Below are positions 1-5,819 of a stretch of 11,655 nt of DNA, in pieces. This DNA is from Planctomycetota bacterium (GTDB taxonomy: Bacteria; Planctomycetota; Phycisphaerae; UBA1845): the NCBI GenBank assembly GCA_022561255.1, contig JADFRO010000058.1:1-11655 (forward strand), given 5' to 3'. The translations under genes were made by a program, and so were the position numbers. The notes below the pieces were generated by a model. The model saw only the letters and a program-made list of their open reading frames with translations, did no database searches and was not told the DNA's origin. How positions within the stretch are numbered: the first letter of the stretch is position 1; each line of letters opens with the position of its first letter.

Positions 1-1
1 G

Positions 2-223
2 ACGATGTTCGGCTCCATACTTGCGGTGGTCGCTACGGGGGCCGCGGCATGGCGTAGCGATTCACCCGTCGTAAGCCACCCCGTGGTGGCGGGCGTGGTG
101 GTCATGGTTCATCTCTGGATCTGGCTCCAGGAGTACCGCCTTATCGTCTCGCACGCCCGGTTTGTCGAAGAAACCCTGAGCCGGTACGAGGCGAAGGGGC
201 GTGGCAGCGCAGTCGAAGCATGA
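2..223 (+). CDS. Small hydrophobic protein, probable membrane protein, 5' end probably outside window
   Basis: The frame is open to the left edge. The first ATG is at base 5 and would give a 72-residue product, but no upstream stop or ribosome binding site is visible, so this may be the C-terminal part of a longer protein. There is a hydrophobic stretch near the start (GSILAVVATGAAAW) and a clearer membrane segment at about residues 26-42 (VVAGVVVMVHLWIWL). A charged, probably cytoplasmic tail follows (EYRLIVSHARFVEETLSRYE). The gene ends in TGA at 221-223. I do not recognise a family and infer no function. The next gene lies 92 nt downstream behind its own AT-rich promoter-like stretch, so the two are probably separate units. 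Confidence 0.5.
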   Translation, partial: TMFGSILAVVATGAAAWRSDSPVVSHPVVAGVVVMVHLWIWLQEYRLIVSHARFVEETLSRYEAKGRGSAVEA

Positions 224-246
224 CGGGTTGGAAGTGTATCTCTATA

Positions 247-281
247 TTACGTTATTCTGTTATACTATTATAATGTATAAT
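247..281 (+). promoter_or_regulatory. AT-rich promoter region of the winged-helix gene
   Basis: A short, strikingly AT-rich patch in GC-rich surroundings contains two perfect TATAAT hexamers (269-274 and 276-281) and a TATACT (261-266). No good -35 is present: the best is TTACGT at 247-252, 16 nt before the first TATAAT. Transcription would start near 281-288, leaving a leader of about 30 nt before the ATG at 316. The -10 elements are seen directly; promoter function is inferred. Confidence 0.45.
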
Positions 282-303
282 GCTTGTAGCCGCTCATTCC
301 GCC

Positions 304-309
304 AGGAGG
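304..309 (+). promoter_or_regulatory. Ribosome binding site that fixes the winged-helix gene start
   Basis: A perfect AGGAGG lies 6 nt before the ATG at 316. The alternative in-frame ATG at 280 overlaps the second TATAAT and has no such site, so 316 is the better start. Confidence 0.75.
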
Positions 310-315
310 CAACCT

Positions 316-906
316 ATGAAATCGGTACGTCCTAAGACTTCAAAAACAAAGACCCCCAAAACAGCCAGTCTGTCGAAAACGCGTGGACGCCGGCGCCGGA
401 GTGCGCCCGGCGTCAAGGCTGGGCCGTCCGCCGCGCGCTCGAAGACACGTTTCCCGGTCGTTTTGCGAGCGGATGGCTGCGGAGTCGCCCTATATCTCGC
501 TGAGCGAGCGGGCGCGACGTCGGAGTACGTTTCCAGCGAATATGAGGTGCGGTCGTCAATTCGGCTGAACGGAAATCGTCGCAAGAAGCGAAGCACGGAT
601 CGCAAGCCCCGCGCCGTGATCACGGAGGCTACCTGCAGGGCGCTCTCGACGCTTGGGCATCTTCAACGAGTGCGGATACTAATGAAACTACTGGACGGGC
701 CTTGTACCTACGCCGCCCTTCAGAAAGTTAGCAAGCTGAAAGCCGGGCCGCTTTACCACCACATCAATCAGCTTCGACTGTCGGGCTTGGTGCTACCCAA
801 GCAGCGGGATCTGTACGAACTGACACGCGGCGGACGCAACCTGGCCCTCGTGGCGATTGTTGCGGGCTCGGTGGCACGCGACGTCCGCCGTAGGCCGCTC
901 GCTTAG
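316..906 (+). CDS. ArsR-like winged helix-turn-helix protein with a basic N-terminal tail
   Basis: This 196-residue protein is a likely DNA-binding transcription regulator. Residues about 105-180 form an ArsR/HTH_20-like winged helix. Its first helix includes LSTLGHLQRVRILMKLLDG, its recognition helix lies in LKAGPLYHHINQLRLSGLV (141-159), and its wing includes RDLYELTRGGR. There are no paired Cys/His metal sites typical of ArsR metal sensors; only three cysteines are seen (C55, C107, C130). Residues 1-45 are rich in Lys, Arg, Ser, Thr and Pro (for example KTSKTKTPKT, GRRRR) and look disordered, like a histone-H1-type tail. Residues 46-85 form a middle part I do not recognise. The start at 316 is set by AGGAGG. 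The gene runs towards the exported-protein genes on the other strand, so it is not in their operon, though it could act on them. The target and ligand are unknown. Confidence 0.8.
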   Translation: MKSVRPKTSKTKTPKTASLSKTRGRRRRSAPGVKAGPSAARSKTRFPVVLRADGCGVALYLAERAGATSEYVSSEYEVRSSIRLNGNRRKKRSTDRKPRAVITEATCRALSTLGHLQRVRILMKLLDGPCTYAALQKVSKLKAGPLYHHINQLRLSGLVLPKQRDLYELTRGGRNLALVAIVAGSVARDVRRRPLA

Positions 907-1021
907 GAAGCAGAAATTCAACGTCCTATAATATATGTTACGTTGCATTCGCGGTGGGGCGGTCGCACGGCAACGCGAGGACACGCTGAGGGTGAAAGGC
1001 GATCGCGGAACCGTCGGATCC

Positions 1022-1366
1022 TCACGGGTAACGGCGAGGATTGCCATCAGGTGCTCGCGAACCCCGCTGGGCGGCTTCCGCGGCGCGACGCTGCTCTGCG
1101 AGGTCGATGCCCTGCACGATCTGGATCGCATGGTTGGCTACGTCAAAGCGATAGACGGCGAGTTTTTCATCAGCTACATCGATCACGTAGAGCAATTCCT
1201 CGCCACCGTCCGTAAGCGCCCCGACGGTAATGACGTAACCGCCGCCACTGGCGGTCATCCCGTCCGCGGAGGCGGGTAAGGGTCGACTGAGGACGACTAG
1301 GAGGCCCACCAGAAAGATGGCTGACGTCGTCGACAGAATTCCGATTGCGAAGGTCTTGTTGTCCAT
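1022..1366 (-). CDS. Short exported protein, paralogue of the upstream gene
   Basis: This 114-residue protein is the last gene of the minus-strand cluster. I chose the ATG at 1366 (MDNKTF...); a TTG two codons upstream is the alternative. Residues 8-27 form a hydrophobic signal segment, and a plausible signal peptidase site is ASA|D after residue 34. The mature part has two or three predicted beta-strands (YVITVGAL, ELLYVIDVADEKLAVYRF, AIQIVQGIDL) followed by an Arg/Ala-rich tail. It aligns with the preceding gene around LY-x2-D-x-A-x2-KL-x-Y, with the same signal-peptide length, so the two look like a tandem duplication. The strand pattern resembles a single propeller-like blade, but I recognise no family. 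It starts 11 nt after the previous stop. Likely location is periplasmic or membrane-anchored. Confidence 0.72.
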   Translation of the reverse strand: MDNKTFAIGILSTTSAIFLVGLLVVLSRPLPASADGMTASGGGYVITVGALTDGGEELLYVIDVADEKLAVYRFDVANHAIQIVQGIDLAEQRRAAEAAQRGSRAPDGNPRRYP

Positions 1367-1377
1367 CGCCAAGCTCG

Positions 1378-1677
1378 CTAGGGCGTAGAATCCTTCCCAA
1401 AGTCAGCCAGCAGGTCTCGCGGCTGGACCGGGATCAATCGGCTGGACTGTGGCGACGCGTGATAAAAAGCGTGAAGTTTGTGGGCGCCAGCGTCGAGCAT
1501 GTAGAGGACGTCGTAGCTTTGTCCGGCCGGCTTTGCGGTGACACATAGGAGTTCGCCGGGGCGGGCGCCTGTCTGTGCGCGTGCGGTCGGCAACGCGGCT
1601 ACGCTGGATAGCAGCGCAGACGCGAGCAGTACGTTGACCCCTACTAGAGCGACGATGATCGTGCGTTTGCCCATCAT
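1378..1677 (-). CDS. Short exported protein, paralogue of the downstream gene
   Basis: This 99-residue product starts at tandem ATGs (1677 and 1674). The open frame extends further upstream, into the preceding gene, but the typical signal peptide begins here: MMGKR, hydrophobic residues 7-28, then an ARA|Q cleavage site after residue 34. The mature part reads as short beta-strands (ELLCVTAKP, DVLYMLDAGAHKLHAFYH, RLIPVQPRDLL). It shares the LY-x2-D-x-A-x2-KL core and layout with the next gene. A single Cys (C45) is present. No clear Shine-Dalgarno is visible, so it may be translated by coupling or reinitiation. It lies 65 nt after the preceding gene. The function is unknown; the sequence supports only an exported protein. 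Confidence 0.68.
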   Translation of the reverse strand: MMGKRTIIVALVGVNVLLASALLSSVAALPTARAQTGARPGELLCVTAKPAGQSYDVLYMLDAGAHKLHAFYHASPQSSRLIPVQPRDLLADFGKDSTP

Positions 1678-1742
1678 AGGTCGGAACCCAGGTCCGCAGA
1701 TCGACACGCGTGGCGCCGATTGTCCGCTGGCGCGAGTCGGCG

Positions 1743-1979
1743 TTAGGTCATGTGCGACCGCTTCGCGTTGAGGAACGCGGCAAGACACACGACCAGGGCG
1801 ATCCCAATCGCGACCACCCACTGCAGCAGTCCTCCGTCTTCCCCTGGAAGTGTCGCGGGCGCCTGCGCCCGGGCCGTCGCCGCAAAAACCGCCTGAACGG
1901 CAAAAGCCGCCCCGGACATCCTGAGAAATCGGCTGTGCAAGGTTCTGCGGCTTGATCCGCTCGTCGCTGCGGTCTTCAT
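1743..1979 (-). CDS. Small protein with signal peptide and C-terminal membrane helix
   Basis: This is a 78-residue product. The N-terminal region (SRRTLHSRFL, then hydrophobic MSGAAFAVQAVFAA) looks like a signal sequence with a possible ARA|Q cleavage site after residue 38; the paired arginines are faintly Tat-like but not a full motif. A strong single membrane helix follows at about residues 51-70 (LLQWVVAIGIALVVCLAAFL), ending in a positive NAKRSH tail. If the signal is cleaved, the mature form is a membrane peptide of about 40 residues with a short acidic outer segment (PGEDGG). It starts 7 nt after the HYExAFE stop. A TATAAT sits 6 nt before the ATG, with no Shine-Dalgarno, suggesting an optional leaderless mRNA. 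The frame is open further upstream, but that part overlaps the HYExAFE gene. The family is unrecognised. Confidence 0.62.
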   Translation of the reverse strand: MKTAATSGSSRRTLHSRFLRMSGAAFAVQAVFAATARAQAPATLPGEDGGLLQWVVAIGIALVVCLAAFLNAKRSHMT

Positions 1980-1985
1980 GACGGC

Positions 1986-2013
1986 ATTATACCGCTCGAC
2001 CGGTCGTGGTAAA
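1986..2013 (-). promoter_or_regulatory. Candidate internal promoter giving a leaderless mRNA
   Basis: On the minus strand, TTTACC (2008-2013) and TATAAT (1986-1991) are separated by 16 nt. The expected start of transcription falls on or next to the ATG of the 78-residue membrane protein gene at 1979. That gene lacks a Shine-Dalgarno, which fits leaderless translation. The -10 is perfect and the -35 matches 4 of 6. Function is inferred. Confidence 0.4.
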
Positions 2014-2523
2014 GCGGGGGCTATCACACACTGGCGTGACGAGTTCGCGGAACGACCGGACGGGAACCGTAACCGTACCCCACTTCGGCGATCGCGTGCG
2101 AGCGTGGGCCTCGTAGGCGGAGGCGGACACGGCGAGGAAAGCGTAGTATTCGTTGCGGAAGACGTGGACTTCCGGCGTGGGTTCGTGTTGCGGACCGGCG
2201 AGCAGCCAGTAGGCGAAAACGAGCATGGGCTCATAACGGTCGCCGAAGACGCCCCGCCATCGGCGTAGCCCCTCGAGGTCGTCGCGCGTCACCCAGTTTT
2301 CCCAGTAGCGGCGTCCGCCCTTGCCGTCGTAGGGGAACTTTCGGCCCTTGACGTCGACAAGCCATGCCTTCTGATTCGGCGGATAGAGGATGAAATCGAA
2401 CGATTTAATACGCGCTCCGGAAAAGATAGCTTTTTTCTGCTCATCGACGGGGACGTAAGGCCAGCCGCGCGATCGGATGTAGTCCTCGAACGCGGCCTCA
2501 TAGTGAATGTGTCGCTGAGCCAT
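1987..2523 (-). CDS. HYExAFE family protein, PD-(D/E)xK nuclease-like
   Basis: This is a 178-residue soluble protein. The N-terminus carries HYEAAFE at 7-13, the signature that names the HYExAFE family, which I associate with planctomycetes. Residues 13-60 fit a PD-(D/E)xK (restriction-endonuclease-like) core: an acidic residue in the first helix (E13), the acidic residue of the second strand (SFDFIL, D43) and D57-V58-K59 in a hydrophobic strand (AWLVDVKG). Nuclease activity is therefore a reasonable inference, but no substrate can be read from the sequence. The C-terminal half is aromatic-rich (RRYWENWVTRDDLEGLRRW, MLVFAYWLLAG, EVHVFRNEYYAFLAV) and may be structural. The ATG at 2523 gives a family-like N-terminus. 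The gene is 30 nt after the lipoprotein gene and 7 nt before the small membrane protein gene. No restriction methylase or specificity gene is nearby, so it is not an obvious restriction system. Confidence 0.82.
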   Translation of the reverse strand: MAQRHIHYEAAFEDYIRSRGWPYVPVDEQKKAIFSGARIKSFDFILYPPNQKAWLVDVKGRKFPYDGKGGRRYWENWVTRDDLEGLRRWRGVFGDRYEPMLVFAYWLLAGPQHEPTPEVHVFRNEYYAFLAVSASAYEAHARTRSPKWGTVTVPVRSFRELVTPVCDSPRFTTTGRAV

Positions 2524-2553
2524 GATGTGCGCTCGCCGCGGCCATCCGACCGC

Positions 2554-3324
2554 TTACGGCGTTTCGAGCTGCGCCGACACCGTATGGCGCTGTCCGCCGA
2601 CGTCGTGGATGGTGAACGTGAACTCGGTCACCCCGGTGACGTTTACCTCGTCGCCGGAGGGTTCATAGTCAACCTCGTAGTACCCTACCTGTCCCGGACC
2701 CGCAAGGCGGAATCCCGGGCGACCGGGGCGGTCGATGTAAACGGAGGTCGCGGAACCGCCCATCCGAATCAGGCGTAGCACCCCCGTCTGCGGATCCAAA
2801 TCATCCGGCGGCCGAGCGATTCGCAGACTCACCTTACTTTGATAAATCGCCAGGCGGACGGATGCGCGGGCGACCGGTTTGTCGAGCTCGGCGAACGGGC
2901 TTTGAGCCTCAAGCCATTGCCCCCCCACCTGCACAAAATCGCGTCGGCCACGCTGCTGATAGGCTGTGACTTCCACCGTGATTTCGTCGCCGGGGCTGGC
3001 TCGGTCGAGCCTGAAGGAGAATGCGAAGTGGCCTGTGTCGTCGGGGACCGCCTCAACGCGATAAGAGCCGATGCTGGCGACGCAGTAGTCCGCCACACCC
3101 AGGGGCGAGACCATCGATCCGGCGCCGTTATGGAGAACGAAGTCGAAATGTACTTCCTCTCCCACGTGGGCTGATTGGCGGGGCGCGATCGACCAACGCG
3201 ATCCCGCGGGGCGAGGTCCGGTGGTGGTCGCGAGCGAGCCGGCGATGCACCCGGTGAAGCCCCCTGCGACCGCGGAGAGCATGATCGTGGCCCGCGCGGC
3301 GGCCGCTCGGCTGATTGCTTTCAT
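2554..3324 (-). CDS. Probable lipoprotein with beta-rich, Ig-like regions
   Basis: This is a 256-residue product. The N-terminus has positive residues (K2, R6, R11), a hydrophobic segment 13-23 and a lipobox-like FTGC with Cys26, an acceptable but not ideal lipoprotein signal (Phe at -3). The mature protein is beta-strand-rich. One region (about 45-120) contains SAHVGEEVHFDFVLHNGAG and DDTGHFAFSFRLDRASPGDE and resembles an immunoglobulin-like sandwich. A second region (about 180-256) ends in TEFTFTIHDVGGQRHTVSAQL. I recognise no named family. The ATG at 3324 is one base after the stop of the ykgJ-type gene, a spacing that implies translational coupling. The open frame continues upstream to 3603, but that part overlaps the well-supported ykgJ-type gene and is shadow. 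A surface or envelope location is inferred; the role is unknown. Confidence 0.75.
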   Translation of the reverse strand: MKAISRAAAARATIMLSAVAGGFTGCIAGSLATTTGPRPAGSRWSIAPRQSAHVGEEVHFDFVLHNGAGSMVSPLGVADYCVASIGSYRVEAVPDDTGHFAFSFRLDRASPGDEITVEVTAYQQRGRRDFVQVGGQWLEAQSPFAELDKPVARASVRLAIYQSKVSLRIARPPDDLDPQTGVLRLIRMGGSATSVYIDRPGRPGFRLAGPGQVGYYEVDYEPSGDEVNVTGVTEFTFTIHDVGGQRHTVSAQLETP

Positions 3325-3325
3325 G

Positions 3326-3739
3326 CTACGCTGAGGTCTTTTTGCGGGCTCGTACGCGAGGCGCAGAACGCGTCGGTGGGTTTCTTGACAGCCGTTTGCC
3401 CGTACGTTCGTAGTAGTATTCTTCCACCTGCTCAGGGTGTGTGAATAGGTGGTCGTAGCCATAGTCCCCGCCGGTGTAGTCGCATTCGCCCGGCTCGTAG
3501 CTACGACAAATCTCGGGACGGGTTTCGTAGATGCCGCACAGGTTGTCGGCCTGGAGGTTCTTACAGCGCGTCTGGAACTGCGCGTACCAGTCGCCCTCCT
3601 CAACGAAGATGGTGACCCCCTCGTGCATCAGGTACCACCGGATGTCGTCGTAGTCTCGCGCCCTCTTGGGCTTATCCAACGGTATGGCTACGTAACGGCA
3701 GCACGCCGCTGTGCAATGTTCACAAAGAATCGAACCCAT
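3326..3739 (-). CDS. YkgJ family cysteine-cluster protein
   Basis: This 137-residue protein is of the YkgJ/UPF0153 type, a family with a CxxCxxxCC N-terminal cluster thought to bind zinc or iron. Visible cysteines are C6, C9, C13 and C14 (CEHCTAACC), C59, C68 (NLCGIYETRPEICR), C78 and C86, eight in all. The classic CxIYxxRPxxCR core is intact at 68-79. The C-terminal end, beyond about residue 100, is basic and low-complexity (RSAPRVRARKK). The biochemical role of the family is not established. A TTG one codon upstream is possible, but GGGAGGAG favours the ATG at 3739. It is the first gene of the minus-strand cluster, directly behind a TTGACG/TATAAT promoter, and its stop is one base before the lipoprotein start. 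Confidence 0.88.
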   Translation of the reverse strand: MGSILCEHCTAACCRYVAIPLDKPKRARDYDDIRWYLMHEGVTIFVEEGDWYAQFQTRCKNLQADNLCGIYETRPEICRSYEPGECDYTGGDYGYDHLFTHPEQVEEYYYERTGKRLSRNPPTRSAPRVRARKKTSA

Positions 3740-3742
3740 CAA

Positions 3743-3750
3743 CTCCTCCC
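3743..3750 (-). promoter_or_regulatory. Ribosome binding site of the ykgJ-type gene
   Basis: The minus strand reads GGGAGGAG three bases before the ATG at 3739. It supports that start over the TTG at 3742. Confidence 0.65.
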
Positions 3751-3785
3751 GTGATCACGCCCTGTCGATCCGGCGCCTCCGGTGG

Positions 3786-3815
3786 ATTATAGTAGACGTA
3801 TCAAGACGTCGTCAA
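3786..3815 (-). promoter_or_regulatory. Sigma70-type promoter of the six-gene minus-strand cluster
   Basis: On the minus strand, TTGACG (3810-3815, 5 of 6 matches) and TATAAT (3786-3791, 6 of 6) are separated by 18 nt (3792-3809). Transcription should begin near 3779, giving a leader of about 40 nt before the ykgJ-type ATG. That leader includes the palindrome CGTGATCACG at 3750-3759. The divergent rsmD gene starts only 33 nt beyond the -35 element, so the two units share a 109-nt control region. Confidence 0.7.
3795..3810. repeat. Inverted repeat in the promoter spacer, candidate operator
   Basis: GACGT (3795-3799), a 6-nt gap and ACGTC (3806-3810) form a perfect inverted repeat. It lies almost exactly between the -10 and -35 of the minus-strand promoter, touching the -35. 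A dimeric regulator bound here would block or remodel the 18-bp spacer. It is short enough to arise by chance; operator function is inferred. Confidence 0.4.
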
Positions 3816-3848
3816 CGGACGGGCTGAAAGGATCGGTACGTACGACCT

Positions 3849-4430
3849 ATGCGAATCATCGGAGGCAAGTGGCGATCAAGAAAACTGGGGCGACCGGCCT
3901 GCACCGAAACGCGTCCGATGCCCGACCGCGTCAAGCAGTCCCTCTTCGACATGCTTGGGCATTATTTCGATTGTCCTGGAGCCATACCGGCCCTGCGCGT
4001 CGCCGATGTGTTCGCCGGAAGCGGCTCGATGGGTCTTGAGGCCCTTTCACGCGGAGCGGACCATTGTTGTTTCTTCGAGAGGCATCGCGCTGTGTTGGAG
4101 GTTCTTCGCCAGAACATATCCACGCTGGCTTCGCAAGATTCGGCGTTGGTTGTGACCGGTGACGCCTGGCGACTGGCGTCGCAGACGGTTGATGACCGAT
4201 TTTTCGATCTTATATTTCTCGACCCGCCCTACCGCGACTCGGCTGACTCGACGCCCGACGGGCTCGTCCGGCAGTACCTGCGGCGGGTTGCCGACGCGGG
4301 GAGTGGACGGCCGCTCGTGGTGCTGCATCATGACGGTAAGGTTCGGTTCGATTTAACGCCGGACGATCCCTGGCGGATTGTTGACGAGCGGCGAATTGGT
4401 AGCAATCGCGTGACGGTGTTTTCGCTATGA
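3849..4430 (+). CDS. rsmD: 16S rRNA (guanine(966)-N2)-methyltransferase RsmD
   Basis: RsmD is an S-adenosylmethionine-dependent enzyme that methylates G966 of 16S rRNA (E. coli numbering) during 30S assembly. The 193-residue length is normal for the family. The N-terminus MRIIGGKWRSRKL and TRPMPDRVKQSLFDML (21-36) is diagnostic. The SAM-binding loop is VADVFAGSGSMGLEALSRGA (51-70), the acidic ribose-contact position is in FFERH (75-79), and the catalytic N-methyltransferase motif IV is DPPY (125-128) in FDLIFLDPPY. The C-terminus ends in a typical RRIGSNRVTVFSL strand. No convincing Shine-Dalgarno precedes the ATG. The stop overlaps the start of the CCA-adding enzyme gene (ATGA), so the two are co-translated. 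It is divergent from the ykgJ-type operon. Confidence 0.95.
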   Translation: MRIIGGKWRSRKLGRPACTETRPMPDRVKQSLFDMLGHYFDCPGAIPALRVADVFAGSGSMGLEALSRGADHCCFFERHRAVLEVLRQNISTLASQDSALVVTGDAWRLASQTVDDRFFDLIFLDPPYRDSADSTPDGLVRQYLRRVADAGSGRPLVVLHHDGKVRFDLTPDDPWRIVDERRIGSNRVTVFSL

Positions 4431-5656
4431 ACGTTGCGGGCGACGCGGGCGAGCAGGCCGCGCGTACGATCATCGACAGGCTTTGCGGCGGCGGGCACGT
4501 GGCGCTGCTGGCCGGCGGGTGCGTGCGCGACATGCTCTTGAAGCGTACGCCCAAAGACCACGACGTCGCGACCGATGCGCTGCCCCAGCGTGTTGGGGAA
4601 CTCTTTGCGCGTACCCGCCAGGTCGGTGCGAAGTTCGGCGTCGTCATCGTTCGGGTGTCGGGCCAGGACGTCGAGGTCGCCACCTTCCGCACCGACGGCG
4701 TATACCTCGACGGCAGGCACCCGGAGGACGTAACGTTCGGCACGGCAGAGCAGGACGCGCTGCGCCGAGACTTTACGATCAACGGGCTGTTCTACGATCC
4801 CAACGGTGATCGCGTGATCGACTACGTCGGTGGCCGGGCTGATCTGGACGCAGGCGTCCTGCGAACGATCGGCGATCCGGACCGGCGGTTTGGGGAGGAC
4901 CACCTGCGAATGCTGCGGGCGGTGCGCCTGGCGGCGCGTCTCGGTTTTGCGATCGATCCGGCGACGCAGAAAGCGATCAAACGCCTCGCCCCCAACCTTA
5001 CGCACATCAGCGCTGAGCGCATATGGATGGAACTCGACGAGATGATCTGCGCTCCGACGCGGGCCAAGGCTTGGTCGATGCTTGTGGGTTTGGAGCTGCA
5101 AGCGTATCTCTCGGATCAGTGGGCGCTGGACGACGGCTTCGCCGCCCGGATCCAATCTCGGATCGCCGCCCTACCCGACCGGCCTGTCGACTCCGCGCTC
5201 GCCCTGGCTGTACTGCGTTGTGATCGATCGACGAACGATGCTACGTCCCTGGCGCGGGCGCTGCGGCTGAGCAATCGCGTTGCGGGCGAGCTTGTATGGT
5301 TGATCCGGTCGCTTCCCGCTATGACGAACGCCGGCGCCTGTGAGCTAGCGGATCTCAAATTGCTCATGGCGAACTCTGCGTGGGGTTCTCTACTTGAGCT
5401 CTTTCGGGCGGACCTGATCGCGAGGAAGCTGCCTTTGGCTGGGTTTGACGAGGTTGTGTCGCGAGCTGAGCGGATACCTGCCGGATTGATCGCCCCCCCA
5501 CCGCTCTTGTCCGGGAACGATCTGGCTGAAATGGGAATGCAGCCTGGGCCGCGCGTCGGTTCCATATTGGAGGCTGTCTATCGCTCGCAACTAAACGAAG
5601 AGATCACAAACGAGCAGCAGGCGAAGGCCCTCGCTGCAAAGCTGATCCGTTCGTAG
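4427..5656 (+). CDS. cca: CCA tRNA nucleotidyltransferase (class II, poly(A) polymerase-like)
   Basis: This enzyme adds or repairs the 3' CCA end of tRNAs using CTP and ATP. At 409 residues it is within the usual size range. The head domain shows motif A, LLAGGCVRDMLLKRTPKDHD, with GGxVRD at 30-35 and the two metal-binding aspartates D44 and D46. Motif B is RRDFTIN (113-119). Motif D, the amino-acid template for C and A selection, is EDHLRMLRAVR (157-167), followed by AARLGF. Residues about 190-250 are the RNA-binding neck (ISAERIWMELDEML-type: ISAERIWMELDEMI), and the rest is a less conserved helical body/tail with no HD phosphohydrolase motif visible. The start overlaps the rsmD stop by 4 nt. 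A-adding-only or C-adding-only specialisation, or a true poly(A) polymerase, cannot be excluded. Confidence 0.92.
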   Translation: MNVAGDAGEQAARTIIDRLCGGGHVALLAGGCVRDMLLKRTPKDHDVATDALPQRVGELFARTRQVGAKFGVVIVRVSGQDVEVATFRTDGVYLDGRHPEDVTFGTAEQDALRRDFTINGLFYDPNGDRVIDYVGGRADLDAGVLRTIGDPDRRFGEDHLRMLRAVRLAARLGFAIDPATQKAIKRLAPNLTHISAERIWMELDEMICAPTRAKAWSMLVGLELQAYLSDQWALDDGFAARIQSRIAALPDRPVDSALALAVLRCDRSTNDATSLARALRLSNRVAGELVWLIRSLPAMTNAGACELADLKLLMANSAWGSLLELFRADLIARKLPLAGFDEVVSRAERIPAGLIAPPPLLSGNDLAEMGMQPGPRVGSILEAVYRSQLNEEITNEQQAKALAAKLIRS

Positions 5657-5657
5657 G

Positions 5658-5673
5658 CGACCACCTCAGGTCG
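5658..5673 (+). terminator. Weak hairpin just after the CCA enzyme stop
   Basis: CGACC (5658-5662), a 6-nt loop and GGTCG (5669-5673) form a 5-bp stem starting 2 nt after the stop codon. No T-tract follows, so it is not a classical intrinsic terminator. It may stabilise the mRNA end or be chance. The rest of the 163-nt convergent gap to fliN shows only another short palindrome, GCGCC-TT-GGCGC, near 5710-5721. Confidence 0.22.
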
Positions 5674-5819
5674 ACTCGATTCACTCTCGAAGCGTCGTAA
5701 GCCACTGTCGCGCCTTGGCGCATTCGACGAGTGTCACTGCCTGCCAAGCTTTTCGAGCGTGTTACCTGAAGGTGAAGATCAGGAGTCTTAGCGGGCGGTT
5801 GGAGGTTAGGTGGATACCG

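Noticed and set aside
280..315. Upstream ATG at 280 as start of the winged-helix protein
   Set aside because: It overlaps a TATAAT and has no ribosome binding site, while AGGAGG sits 6 nt before the ATG at 316.
906..1021. TATAAT-like stretch at 927-932 as a promoter
   Set aside because: It lies between convergent gene ends with no gene to drive and no -35; probably just AT-rich spacer.
1980..2234. N-terminal extension of the 78-residue membrane protein
   Set aside because: It lies within the HYExAFE gene in another frame and reads as Pro/Arg/Ser-rich shadow; the signal sequence begins just after 1979.
3325..3603. Long N-terminal extension of the lipoprotein frame
   Set aside because: It overlaps the well-supported ykgJ-type gene, has no family-like sequence, and the signal peptide begins at 3324.
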